Positions 48,252 to 55,938 of a DNA stretch of 64,000 nucleotides are shown here, in pieces; position 1 is the first letter of the stretch; each line of letters begins with the position of its first letter. The stretch lies in assembly GCF_900095285.1 (NCBI RefSeq), contig NZ_LT607734.1, forward strand, positions 1,178,001-1,242,000, in the 5' to 3' direction. Under the pieces are notes generated by a model, which saw nothing but the letters and a program-made list of their open reading frames with translations, had not been told where the DNA came from and did not search any database. The stretch comes from Fusobacterium gastrosuis (GTDB lineage Bacteria; Fusobacteriota; Fusobacteriia; Fusobacteriales; Fusobacteriaceae). A program made the translations under genes and the position numbers.

Positions 48252-48530
48252 ATGAAAAAAGCAGTTTTTATAGGTGTATTATCGTTAATCATTATAAATG
48301 GATGTACAGCATCAATTGGAGTAGGAACAGGTTTTAATATAGGTGGGATAGGTGTTGGAGTTTCAACATCAGCAAGTAAACCAATAACGAAAAAGAATAT
48401 TGAAGAAACAAAAGAAAAAATTGTAGAAAAAACAGTTGAAGTTGAAAAGAAAGCTGAAACTCAAAAAGATAAAGTGGAAAACACTAAAAAAACTCAAGTT
48501 AAAAGGGTAAAACAAATAAGAAATCAATAA
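48252..48530 (+). CDS. Small lipoprotein, Gly/Val-rich then Lys/Glu-rich
   Basis: This is a 92-residue predicted lipoprotein. The signal peptide ends in the lipobox IING-C (Cys17 or so). A glycine/valine-rich segment (ASIGVGTGFNIGGIGVGVS) is followed by a charged Lys/Glu helix likely to be coiled (EETKEKIVEKTVEVEKKAE). It has AGGA 9 bases upstream. A second small lipoprotein with a similar Gly-rich segment follows at 48595, so they look like a diverged tandem pair. Function unknown. Confidence 0.75.
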   Translation: MKKAVFIGVLSLIIINGCTASIGVGTGFNIGGIGVGVSTSASKPITKKNIEETKEKIVEKTVEVEKKAETQKDKVENTKKTQVKRVKQIRNQ

Positions 48531-48557
48531 TTTCATTTAAAATTCATTTTAATATCC

Positions 48558-48563
48558 TATAAT
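48558..48563 (+). promoter_or_regulatory. -10 element before the second small lipoprotein
   Basis: TATAAT (48558-48563) lies 32 bases before ATG 48595. It suggests a separate transcript. Confidence 0.35.
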
Positions 48564-48594
48564 ATTTATAAAATTTTATAGGAGTGATATTTTG

Positions 48595-48759
48595 ATGAAA
48601 AAAAATTTTTTTATAGCTATAGTGCTAACAATGTTGGGAACAAGCTGTGTAGCTTTACATATAGGTTTAGGAATGGGATTGGGTTTAGGTATTGGTGGAA
48701 TTAGTTTATCTGTTGGTAGAAATGCACCTGTCCATGAAAAAAAAGGCAATACCACATGA
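48595..48759 (+). CDS. Second small Gly-rich lipoprotein, with apparent frameshift at an A8 run
   Basis: This 54-residue ORF has a lipoprotein signal ending LGTSC and a Gly/Leu-rich body (GLGMGLGLGIGGISLSVGRN). The frame ends abruptly with GNTT after an A8 run (48736-48744 region). With one A fewer, the frame continues as AIPHEKQRKIEEYPYEHIN to a TGA at 48803-48805, giving about 69 residues. That longer tail looks more like real coding sequence. The A-run may vary in length, be a sequencing error, or be a slippage site. GGAGTG lies upstream of the ATG. Function unknown; it resembles the lipoprotein just upstream. Confidence 0.65.
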   Translation: MKKNFFIAIVLTMLGTSCVALHIGLGMGLGLGIGGISLSVGRNAPVHEKKGNTT

Positions 48760-48831
48760 AAAGCAAAGAAAAATAGAAGAGTATCCATATGAGCATATAA
48801 ATTGAAATGTTAAAAATAAAAAGGAAGTTAT

Positions 48832-49893
48832 ATGAAAATAGAAAATATTGATGTTTTTTGTGAGGTCATAGATAACTATGGTGATGTAGGGGTAGCTTAT
48901 CGTTTGGCAAGGGAACTAAAAAAATTTTACAGAGAAAAGAAAATAAGATTATTTGTTGATAAAATAGAAGAAATAAATCTTATGAAAAGTCATGGAACCG
49001 AGGAAATAGAAATCATAAAATTTTCAAATATGGATATTAATATAAAAGTTGCAGATTTAATTATAGAATGCTTTGGATGCGATATACCTGCTGATTACAT
49101 GGAAAAAGCCTATGAAAATTCTAAAATTTTACTTAATTTAGAATATTTTTCAGCAGAAAATTGGATAGAAGATTTTCATCTTCAAGAATCTTTTTTAGGG
49201 CGAGGTCGTCTAAGAAAATTTTTTTTCATGCCCAGTATAAGTGAAAAAAGTGGAGGACTTATAATAGATAGTGATTTTATAAAAAGGAAAGATGAAGTTA
49301 TTAAAAATAGGGAAAAATTCTTCAAAAAATATGGTATAGAAAAAAAATATGATCTTATAGGAAGTATATTCTCATATGAGAAAAGTTTTGATAAATTGGT
49401 AGAAACTTTAGAAAAAACAGGGAAAAAAGTTCTTTTGCTCATTATGAGTGAAAAAACTCAAAAAAATTTTATAAAATATTTTGATAATACTAATAAATAT
49501 GATAAAATAGAGTTCGTTAAATTACCATTCTACCCATACAATGAGTATGAAGAGATTTTGAGTCTGTGTGATTTTAATTTTGTTCGAGGAGAAGATAGCT
49601 TTGCAAGAGCCTTATTATTAGGGAAACCTTTTTTATGGCATATATATCCTCAAACAGAAAATACACATATGATGAAATTAGAAAGTTTCTTAGACAAATA
49701 TTGTAAGGATTGGAAGGAATTAAAAAATACTTTTATAAGATATAATTTATCTGATGATGGCTATGAATATTTTTTTGAAAACTTAGATAAGATTAGTCAG
49801 CACAATGAAAAATATAGTAGATATTTATTAGAAAATTGTAATCTAGTTGATAAGTTAAATAATTTTATAGAAAATTTAGGAGGTAGCAAATGA
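48832..49893 (+). CDS. earP: EF-P arginine rhamnosyltransferase EarP
   Basis: EarP transfers rhamnose from dTDP-rhamnose to Arg32 of elongation factor P, enabling it to relieve polyproline stalling. The 353-residue GT-B enzyme has DVFCEVIDNYGDVGVAYRLAREL at the N-terminus, with the conserved Asp pair. RGEDSFARALLLGKPFLWHIYPQ near 257 holds the conserved Glu-Asp of the donor site. The stop overlaps efp (ATGA, four bases), and that EF-P has arginine at the target position, so the pairing is convincing. Rhamnose synthesis genes are not in this window. Confidence 0.93.
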   Translation: MKIENIDVFCEVIDNYGDVGVAYRLARELKKFYREKKIRLFVDKIEEINLMKSHGTEEIEIIKFSNMDINIKVADLIIECFGCDIPADYMEKAYENSKILLNLEYFSAENWIEDFHLQESFLGRGRLRKFFFMPSISEKSGGLIIDSDFIKRKDEVIKNREKFFKKYGIEKKYDLIGSIFSYEKSFDKLVETLEKTGKKVLLLIMSEKTQKNFIKYFDNTNKYDKIEFVKLPFYPYNEYEEILSLCDFNFVRGEDSFARALLLGKPFLWHIYPQTENTHMMKLESFLDKYCKDWKELKNTFIRYNLSDDGYEYFFENLDKISQHNEKYSRYLLENCNLVDKLNNFIENLGGSK

Positions 49894-50453
49894 AAATTGC
49901 ACAAGAATTAAGAGCGGGGAGTACTATTAAAATAGGAAATGACCCATTCGTAGTGTTAAAAGCTGAATATAATAAATCAGGAAGAAACGCTGCAGTAGTA
50001 AAATTAAAAATGAAAAATTTAATATCAGGAAATATGTCTGATGCTGTTTATAAAGCAGATGATAAAATGGATGACATTAAACTTGATAAAGTAAAAGCAA
50101 TCTATTCTTACTTAAATGGAGATTCATATATGTTCTCTAATCCAGAAACTTGGGAAGAAATAGAATTGAAGGGAGAAGATTTGGGAGATGCTCTTAATTA
50201 TCTTCAAGAAGAAATGGAATTAGAAGTAGTTTATTATGAATCAACTCCAGTTGCTGTTGAGTTACCAACTTTCGTAGAAAGAGAAGTTACATATACAGAA
50301 CCAGGGCTTAGAGGAGATACTTCTGGAAAAGTTATGAAACCAGCAAGAATTAATACTGGATATGAAATTCAAGTTCCTTTATTCGTTGAACAAGGTGAAT
50401 GGATTAAAATTGATACAAGAACAAATGAATATGTTGAAAGAGTAAAGAAATAA
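49890..50453 (+). CDS. efp: Elongation factor P (arginine-32 type)
   Basis: EF-P binds the ribosome E site and promotes peptide-bond formation at consecutive prolines. The 187-residue protein has the KOW-like domain I with loop EYNKSGRNAAVVKLK, where the modified residue is Arg32 rather than lysine. OB domains II and III end in PLFVEQGEWIKIDTRTNEYVERVKK. Arg32 is the substrate of EarP, which is encoded immediately upstream and overlaps by four bases. GGAGG in the earP tail serves as the ribosome binding site. A strong terminator follows. Confidence 0.97.
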   Translation: MKIAQELRAGSTIKIGNDPFVVLKAEYNKSGRNAAVVKLKMKNLISGNMSDAVYKADDKMDDIKLDKVKAIYSYLNGDSYMFSNPETWEEIELKGEDLGDALNYLQEEMELEVVYYESTPVAVELPTFVEREVTYTEPGLRGDTSGKVMKPARINTGYEIQVPLFVEQGEWIKIDTRTNEYVERVKK

Positions 50454-50463
50454 TAAATAATAA

Positions 50464-50500
50464 AAAAAATAGAGCTAGTTTTTAGCTCTATTTTTTATTA
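50464..50500 (+). terminator. Terminator after efp
   Basis: TAGAGCTA (50470-50477) pairs with TAGCTCTA (50483-50490), extended by A6/T6, with a T-run to 50496. It ends the earP-efp unit. Confidence 0.88.
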
Positions 50501-50532
50501 TTTAGGGAAGTATAAATTTAATGTAAATTCAT

Positions 50533-50561
50533 TTGCAAAAAAGTTAATAAAATGATAGGAT
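50533..50561 (+). promoter_or_regulatory. Promoter of the arginase gene
   Basis: TTGCAA (50533-50538) and TAGGAT (50556-50561, preceded by TGA as an extended -10) are spaced 17 bases. The position is 38 bases before the start codon. Confidence 0.6.
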
Positions 50562-50598
50562 TTATTAAATTAAAAACAAAAATATGAATGGAGATAAT

Positions 50599-51510
50599 AT
50601 GAAACCTGAATTGAAAAAAAATATTTCTATGATAGGAGCACCATTAGATTTAGGAGCAAGTTTAAGAGGGGTAAGTCTTGGACCAGACGCAATTCGTTAT
50701 GCAGGGATTAAAGAAAGATTGGAGCGTATAGGATACAATGTTATAGATGAGGGAAATGTGAGTGTAAAAAAAGAGGAAGCATTTACAGTTCCAGGTTCTA
50801 ATTTGAAAAATATGAATGTTATAGTTGAAGCGAATAAAGAACTTTGTAAAAAAGTTGATACTGCATTAAAAAAGGGAAATTTTCCCTTGGTTTTGGGTGG
50901 AGATCATAGCATAGCAATAGGTACAATAAAAGGAGTACTTCATAATATAAAAAATTTAGGTGTAATTTGGTTTGATGCTCATGGAGATATAAATACAGAT
51001 AAAACATCTCCAACAGGTAATATACATGGAATGCCAGTGGCAAGTTTATTAGGCTATGGTGTGAAAGATTTAAAAGAAATAGGTGGTGAAGAATACAAAT
51101 TAAATAAAAAAAATTTTGTTTTTATTGGTTCAAGAGATCTAGATGCTCCTGAAAGAGAAACAATGAAAGAATTAGGTATGCATGTATTTACTATGCATGA
51201 AGTCGATAAAATGGGAATAGTTGCAGTAATGGAAGAGGCTATTCGTATAGCTTCAGATGGAACAGATGGGATACATGTGAGTTTTGATATGGATGTATTA
51301 GATCCTGAAGTTGCCCCCGGGACAGGGACAAAGGTAAAAGGTGGAATGGGATATAGAGAAGCTCATTTATCTTTAGAACTTATAGCAAAAACTGAAAAAC
51401 TTGTTAGTGCAGAATTTGTGGAAATAAATCCTTTACTTGATCATGAAAACATGACAGGAGAAGCAGTTGTTTCTCTTGCTGGTTCTTTATTAGGAGAGTG
51501 GTTAATATAA
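50599..51510 (+). CDS. rocF: Arginase
   Basis: This binuclear manganese enzyme hydrolyses arginine to ornithine and urea. Metal-binding motifs are GGDHSIAIG (about 100), WFDAHGDINT (about 125) and SFDMDVLDPEVAPGTG (about 230), as in true arginases; EINPLLDHENMT ends the fold. From ATG 50599 (GGAG 5 bases upstream) it is 303 residues. The in-frame ATG at 50584 lies before that site. Agmatinase or formiminoglutamase are alternatives in the family, but the start ISMIGAPLDLGASLRG and the length favour arginase. Confidence 0.92.
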   Translation: MKPELKKNISMIGAPLDLGASLRGVSLGPDAIRYAGIKERLERIGYNVIDEGNVSVKKEEAFTVPGSNLKNMNVIVEANKELCKKVDTALKKGNFPLVLGGDHSIAIGTIKGVLHNIKNLGVIWFDAHGDINTDKTSPTGNIHGMPVASLLGYGVKDLKEIGGEEYKLNKKNFVFIGSRDLDAPERETMKELGMHVFTMHEVDKMGIVAVMEEAIRIASDGTDGIHVSFDMDVLDPEVAPGTGTKVKGGMGYREAHLSLELIAKTEKLVSAEFVEINPLLDHENMTGEAVVSLAGSLLGEWLI

Positions 51511-51869
51511 AATATCTACAGTAGTAGATGTTATTTGACTCTCTATTGTATATATATTGAGCAACAATCTTCTTGTTATTATTCAAAAAATATTAAAATT
51601 TTAAAATTGGGATATAAGTAGCGTCTTATATCTCATTTTTTATCTTTTAAGTTTTGTATTAAGGTGTAATTAAGTTGTAAAATAAAAAATTTGACAGTAT
51701 AGATTTAGTTGCAGATATGATTAAACTTATCAATTATAAATTTAATAAGTACTTATCAAAGAAAAAAATTCTAAGACTAATATACATTTTCTAAACTCTA
51801 TTAAAAAGTAATTAAATAAAAGTAAAATAATGATATAATATGAATATATAAAAAAGTGAGGTGAAAACT
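51511..51869. other. Intergenic region between arginase and the AAA-ATPase gene
   Basis: No gene is seen. It holds a small hairpin (51514-51519 with 51524-51529), the terminator at 51609-51640, about 180 bases of plain AT-rich sequence, and an extended -10 element TGATATAAT (51831-51839). The latter probably starts the next gene. Confidence 0.6.
51609..51640 (+). terminator. Terminator downstream of arginase
   Basis: GATATAAG (51611-51618) pairs with CTTATATC (51625-51632), plus two outer pairs, and a T-run starts at 51636. Confidence 0.75.
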
Positions 51870-53507
51870 ATGTCAAAAAAAATACCATTAGGAATTAGTA
51901 ATTTTAAAGAAATAATAGAAGAGAACTATTACTATATTGATAAAACTAAATTTATAGATGATCTAATTCAAGATGGTTCAAAAGTAAAACTTTTTACAAG
52001 ACCGAGAAGATTCGGAAAAACTTTGAACATGTCTACACTTAGATATTTTTTTGATATAGTTGACGCTGAAAAAAATAGAAAGTTGTTTAAAGATTTATAT
52101 ATAGAGAAATCAGAAACTTTTAAATATCAAGGACAATATCCAGTTATTTTTATTTCTTTAAAGGAATTAAAAAGTCAAACTTATGATGAACTTTTAGATA
52201 GTATAAGAACTTTAATTTCTGAGATATTTTATACTTTTGAATTTTTGATAGATAAATTGGATGAATTTACTAGTCCTCTATTTAAAAGTTATATTTTGAA
52301 AACATCTAAAGTCAATGAATTGAATAACTCTCTAAAATTTTTATCAAAAATTATATATAGGCATATGGGAAAAAGAGTAATAATAATAATAGATGAATAT
52401 GACACTCCAGTAGTGTCAGCATATGAGCATGGTTATTATAATGAAGCTATATCTTTTTTTAAAACTTTTTTTGGAGTAGCATTAAAAGATAATGAATATT
52501 TACAAATGGGAATAATGACAGGAATATTAAGGGTAGCAAAAGAAGGAATATTTTCAGGATTAAATAATTTAATCACCTATAGTATATTAGATGAAAACTA
52601 TAGTTCATATTTTGGTTTAACAGAAAAAGAGGTAAAAAAAGCACTATTTGATTTTGAAATAGAAGATAAAGTGAATGAGGTAAAAGATTGGTATGATGGG
52701 TATTTATTTGGAAATACAGAATTGTATAATCCGTGGTCAATAATAAATTATTTATCTAAGAAGAAATTAGAACCCTATTGGGTAAATACATCAAACAACT
52801 TTTTAGTATATGATCTATTAAGTAAAGCAAAAATAGATATTTTTAATGATTTACAAACCGTATTTCAAGGAAAGCCTATTTATAAAATATTAGATAATTC
52901 GTTTAGTTTCCAAGATATGAATAACCCTCAGGAAGTATGGCAACTTTTACTATATAGTGGATACCTAAAAATCTCTGAAATCTTACCTGAGAGTAAATAT
53001 GCTTTAAAAATACCAAATAAAGAAATAAATAGTTTTTTTGAAAAAAGTTTTTTAAATCGTTTTTTAGGAGGAATTGATTTATTTCAAGAAATGATAGAAG
53101 CTTTAGAAAATCAAAAAATAAATTTATTTGAAAAAAAGCTTCAAGAGATAATGTTAGTAAGTGTTAGCTATAATGATTTAGGAAAAGAAGAGAAATATTA
53201 TCATAACTTAATATTAGGGATGATTTTGTCAATGTCAAAAAATTATGAGATTCATTCTAATAGTGAAAGTGGATATGGTAGATATGATATTTCGTTAGAA
53301 CCTAATGATAAAACAAAAGCAGGGATAATTTTAGAAATAAAGGTAGCAAAATTTAGAGATGAATTAGATAAAAAATTAGAAGAAGCTTTGAAGCAGATAG
53401 AAAAAAGAGGGTATGATACTGTAATGAGACAAAGAGGAATAAAAAAAATATTAAAAATAGGTCTTGCTTTTTATGGAAAAGAGATAAAGATAAAATATTC
53501 TGAATGA
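51870..53507 (+). CDS. AAA-ATPase-like / PD-(D/E)XK nuclease-fold protein (DUF1703 type)
   Basis: This 545-residue protein belongs to the family with an N-terminal AAA-ATPase-like domain and a C-terminal PD-(D/E)XK nuclease-like domain. The ATPase part (about 5-280) starts IPLGISNFKEIIEENYYYIDKT. It has Walker A RPRRFGKTLNMS and Walker B VIIIIDEYDTP. The C-terminal domain has GYGRYDISLEP and ILEIKVAK, matching the D...ExK active site. Such proteins are frequent, multi-copy and patchily distributed in anaerobes; the biological role is unknown, with mobile-element or defence links only suspected. ATG 51870 has GTGAGG 9 bases upstream. It stands alone between terminators. Confidence 0.87.
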   Translation: MSKKIPLGISNFKEIIEENYYYIDKTKFIDDLIQDGSKVKLFTRPRRFGKTLNMSTLRYFFDIVDAEKNRKLFKDLYIEKSETFKYQGQYPVIFISLKELKSQTYDELLDSIRTLISEIFYTFEFLIDKLDEFTSPLFKSYILKTSKVNELNNSLKFLSKIIYRHMGKRVIIIIDEYDTPVVSAYEHGYYNEAISFFKTFFGVALKDNEYLQMGIMTGILRVAKEGIFSGLNNLITYSILDENYSSYFGLTEKEVKKALFDFEIEDKVNEVKDWYDGYLFGNTELYNPWSIINYLSKKKLEPYWVNTSNNFLVYDLLSKAKIDIFNDLQTVFQGKPIYKILDNSFSFQDMNNPQEVWQLLLYSGYLKISEILPESKYALKIPNKEINSFFEKSFLNRFLGGIDLFQEMIEALENQKINLFEKKLQEIMLVSVSYNDLGKEEKYYHNLILGMILSMSKNYEIHSNSESGYGRYDISLEPNDKTKAGIILEIKVAKFRDELDKKLEEALKQIEKRGYDTVMRQRGIKKILKIGLAFYGKEIKIKYSE

Positions 53508-53535
53508 ATCATATAGATAAAAAATAAAGAGATAT

Positions 53536-53562
53536 AAAAAATGCGACTATTGTCGCATTTTT
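53536..53562. terminator. Bidirectional terminator after the AAA-ATPase gene
   Basis: ATGCGAC (53541-53547) pairs with GTCGCAT (53552-53558), flanked by A5 and T5, so it can work on both strands. Confidence 0.8.
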
Positions 53563-53616
53563 AATTATATAGAAAAGTCTAAATTTCATACAATTTATAT
53601 TATATAAAAAGAATTT

Positions 53617-53673
53617 TGGGTTTCAAGGGCAGCCCCCTCGAACCATTGTGGTAGCAAAAGTTAGCTGACAAAG
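53617..53673. other. GC-rich imperfect hairpin of unknown nature
   Basis: TTCAAGGG (53622-53629) pairs with CCCTCGAA (53635-53642), one mismatch. It stands out as a G/C-rich island in AT-rich sequence. A second imperfect inverted repeat (AGTTAGCTGAC / GTCAACT, 53660-53678) follows just past the methyltransferase stop. It could be a repeat-element scar, a structured RNA or part of the minus-strand terminator. I do not recognise it. Confidence 0.4.
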
Positions 53674-54863
53674 TCAACTCTTTTTATAATATATCTTCAA
53701 TAAATCCTCTAACATAGGTTCTATATTGAAGAAATTTTTAAAATTGTTGTATTCTTCTGCTTTTTCTTTTAAATAAGTTTTAGATGGATTACTTTTAATA
53801 GCTTTTATTAAAATATTTTTTGGAGTATGTTCCATATCAATAAATTCGACCATTTTTACTTTATAGCCACAAAGCTCAAGAGCAAGACTTCTAAATGAAT
53901 CTGTTGTAAGCGTTGCAAATTTTTCTAGAATTATTCCATTTTCTCCCATTATTTTTAAATTGTCATAAAAAGGAGAGCTTTTATTTTTTGAAATTTTATC
54001 ATAAAATTCATGATGACAACATGGAACAGCTAAAATAGCTTTTGAATTTAATTCCAAAGCTTTTAAAAGAGAATAATCAGTTGCATTATTACAAGCATGA
54101 AGCGAAAAAACTAAGTCGACTTCTTCACCATTGAAATCTTTTATATCCATATTGATAAATTTTATATTATCATAATTTAATTTCTTGACTAAATCATTAC
54201 AAAAATCTATAACATCTTTTTTTAAATCCAATCCAATAATATTAAAAGTAAAATCTTGTCTAAATTTTTTTAAATAATAATAAAGTGCAAAAGTTAAATA
54301 AGACTTACCACAGCCAAAATCTAAAACATTTAAAGAGTTTTTTATTAAATTTTTACTTTTTAATTCTTCGATAGTTTCATCTATAAACTCTAGATATTTG
54401 TTTATTTGTCTAAATTTATTGTAAGAATTTTTAAAAATTTTACCATCTTCTGACATCAAACCAAGCATAATTAAAAAATCGATATTTTCACCTTCATTTA
54501 GAAAATATTTTTTTACTTTATTATGAGATTTTACTTCTGATTTTAAATTATTTTTCTTTTCTTTTTTTGAAAAAATATTATTTTTCTTATTAAAGATAAA
54601 ATCCACTCCAGTAGTTTGCAGAAGAATTTGTTTAAAATTATCTATGTATTCTTCTACTTTTTTTGAAAGTTCTTGAGAGGAAAAGTCTAAATTGCTATGA
54701 AAAACCTTATTATCTTTAAAACTTTCAATTTGAATTTTATTTTTATCTTTTTTATTATAATTTTATTAAATTCATAATTTTTTGTATCTGAAAATACACA
54801 TTTTATTAAATTTTCACTATTTATATTATCCATTAAAAAGTCTAAAATTTTTATTTTATCCAT
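53674..54863 (-). pseudogene. SAM-dependent methyltransferase, apparently frameshifted near the N-terminus
   Basis: A class I methyltransferase with the SAM-binding loop LDFGCGKSYLTFALYYYL, acidic residue in IIGLDLKKD, then LVFSLHACNNATDYSLLKAL and AVPCCHHEF. It resembles the Methyltransf_32-type group; the substrate is unknown. The main open frame (53674-54606) begins at an internal GTG. The true start is ATG 54863 (GGAGTTACT upstream), whose frame runs 58 codons to a TAG at 54687. The two frames join at A_AAA_AAG (T6 on the plus strand, 54748-54753), consistent with one missing A or a -1 slip. Joined, it gives about 397 residues. It follows the CobW gene by 8 bases. Confidence 0.8.
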
Positions 54864-54871
54864 AGTAACTC

Positions 54872-55762
54872 CTAAATTAAAAAGTTTTCTATATCATTTA
54901 CAGCCAAATTATTTCCAATTATAACAAGTTTAGTTTCATCATTTTGAGGACATGCTTCCATTTCAAAATTTTTATGAACAATATTAAATTTTCCCCACTG
55001 ACCATCAATTTTTACAATACCTTTTGCTCTATATACTTTTCCGAAATCTCCATTTACAATTTTATGTAGAAATAAACCTAATTTATCCATAGAATCTATA
55101 TTGAAATTAGTTTTTGAAAAAGTTTTCAAATTTATATGATTAGCTATTTTAAAATTAGCTTGAATTTCTTTATTTTCAATATTTGTATTAAATATATCTT
55201 CTAAAAAATTTTGACTTAAATTTCTATAATCTTCGGAAATTATTTTAGAATTAGAGTTAATATTTAAAATATCTTCTTGAATTTTTTTTATATCAAAAGA
55301 AGAACAATCATTTAATTTTGTTAAAATTATTTTACCTGTGTTCAAAATATTATCTTCAAAGAAATCTTTAAAATTAAATAAATATTCATCAAAACAAGTA
55401 GCATCTATCATAGTGATAGGATTTAAAAGAGTGATATCACAGTCTTCTATTGCTTGAATATTTTTTATAATTGAACTAAGCATTCCAACTCCAGTAGGTT
55501 CAATTAAAAGATATTCTGGGTTTATTTGCATATAAATATTTCTTATAGAAGCTTTAAAATCACCTGTCATTGAACAGCAAATACATCCTTCTGACATCTC
55601 CCACACATTGAGATTTTTTTCATTTAAAAAGTCTTTGTCTATACCTACATCAGCATATTCATTTTCCAAAACTACAAATTCCATATTGATATTTTTAGCT
55701 ATGTGTTTTATAAAAGTAGTTTTTCCTGCTCCTAAAAAGCCTGAAATAATTAAAATTTTCAT
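54872..55762 (-). CDS. CobW/COG0523-family GTPase (metal-insertion type)
   Basis: This 296-residue G3E-family P-loop GTPase has Walker A GFLGAGKTTFIKH at residues 8-20. The metal-binding CxCC motif is EGCICCSM (about 65-70), preceded by ENEYADVGID. LTKLND fills the NKxD position, and a CobW C-terminal domain follows. Members deliver zinc, cobalt or iron to target enzymes, or are linked to cobalamin, which this organism uses. ATG 55762 has GGGAG at correct spacing; a longer reading to 55807 has no such site. It is probably co-transcribed with the downstream methyltransferase. Metal unknown. Confidence 0.88.
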   Translation of the reverse strand: MKILIISGFLGAGKTTFIKHIAKNINMEFVVLENEYADVGIDKDFLNEKNLNVWEMSEGCICCSMTGDFKASIRNIYMQINPEYLLIEPTGVGMLSSIIKNIQAIEDCDITLLNPITMIDATCFDEYLFNFKDFFEDNILNTGKIILTKLNDCSSFDIKKIQEDILNINSNSKIISEDYRNLSQNFLEDIFNTNIENKEIQANFKIANHINLKTFSKTNFNIDSMDKLGLFLHKIVNGDFGKVYRAKGIVKIDGQWGKFNIVHKNFEMEACPQNDETKLVIIGNNLAVNDIENFLI

Positions 55763-55938
55763 AATAAGATCTCCCAAAAATTTTTTATTAAAAATATTAT
55801 AACACATATTTAATATTTTATATTTTACTTCTATAAAAAATTAAAAAAATAGTATATAATATAATAATGCAACAGAAAAGAAAGTTTACATTAAAAAAAT
55901 AAAATGATTATAAATAAATTTATGGAGGAATTGAAATC

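Noticed and set aside
53617..53650. tRNA gene or att site, from GGTTCGA on the minus strand
   Set aside because: No cloverleaf, anticodon arm or acceptor stem can be built around it.
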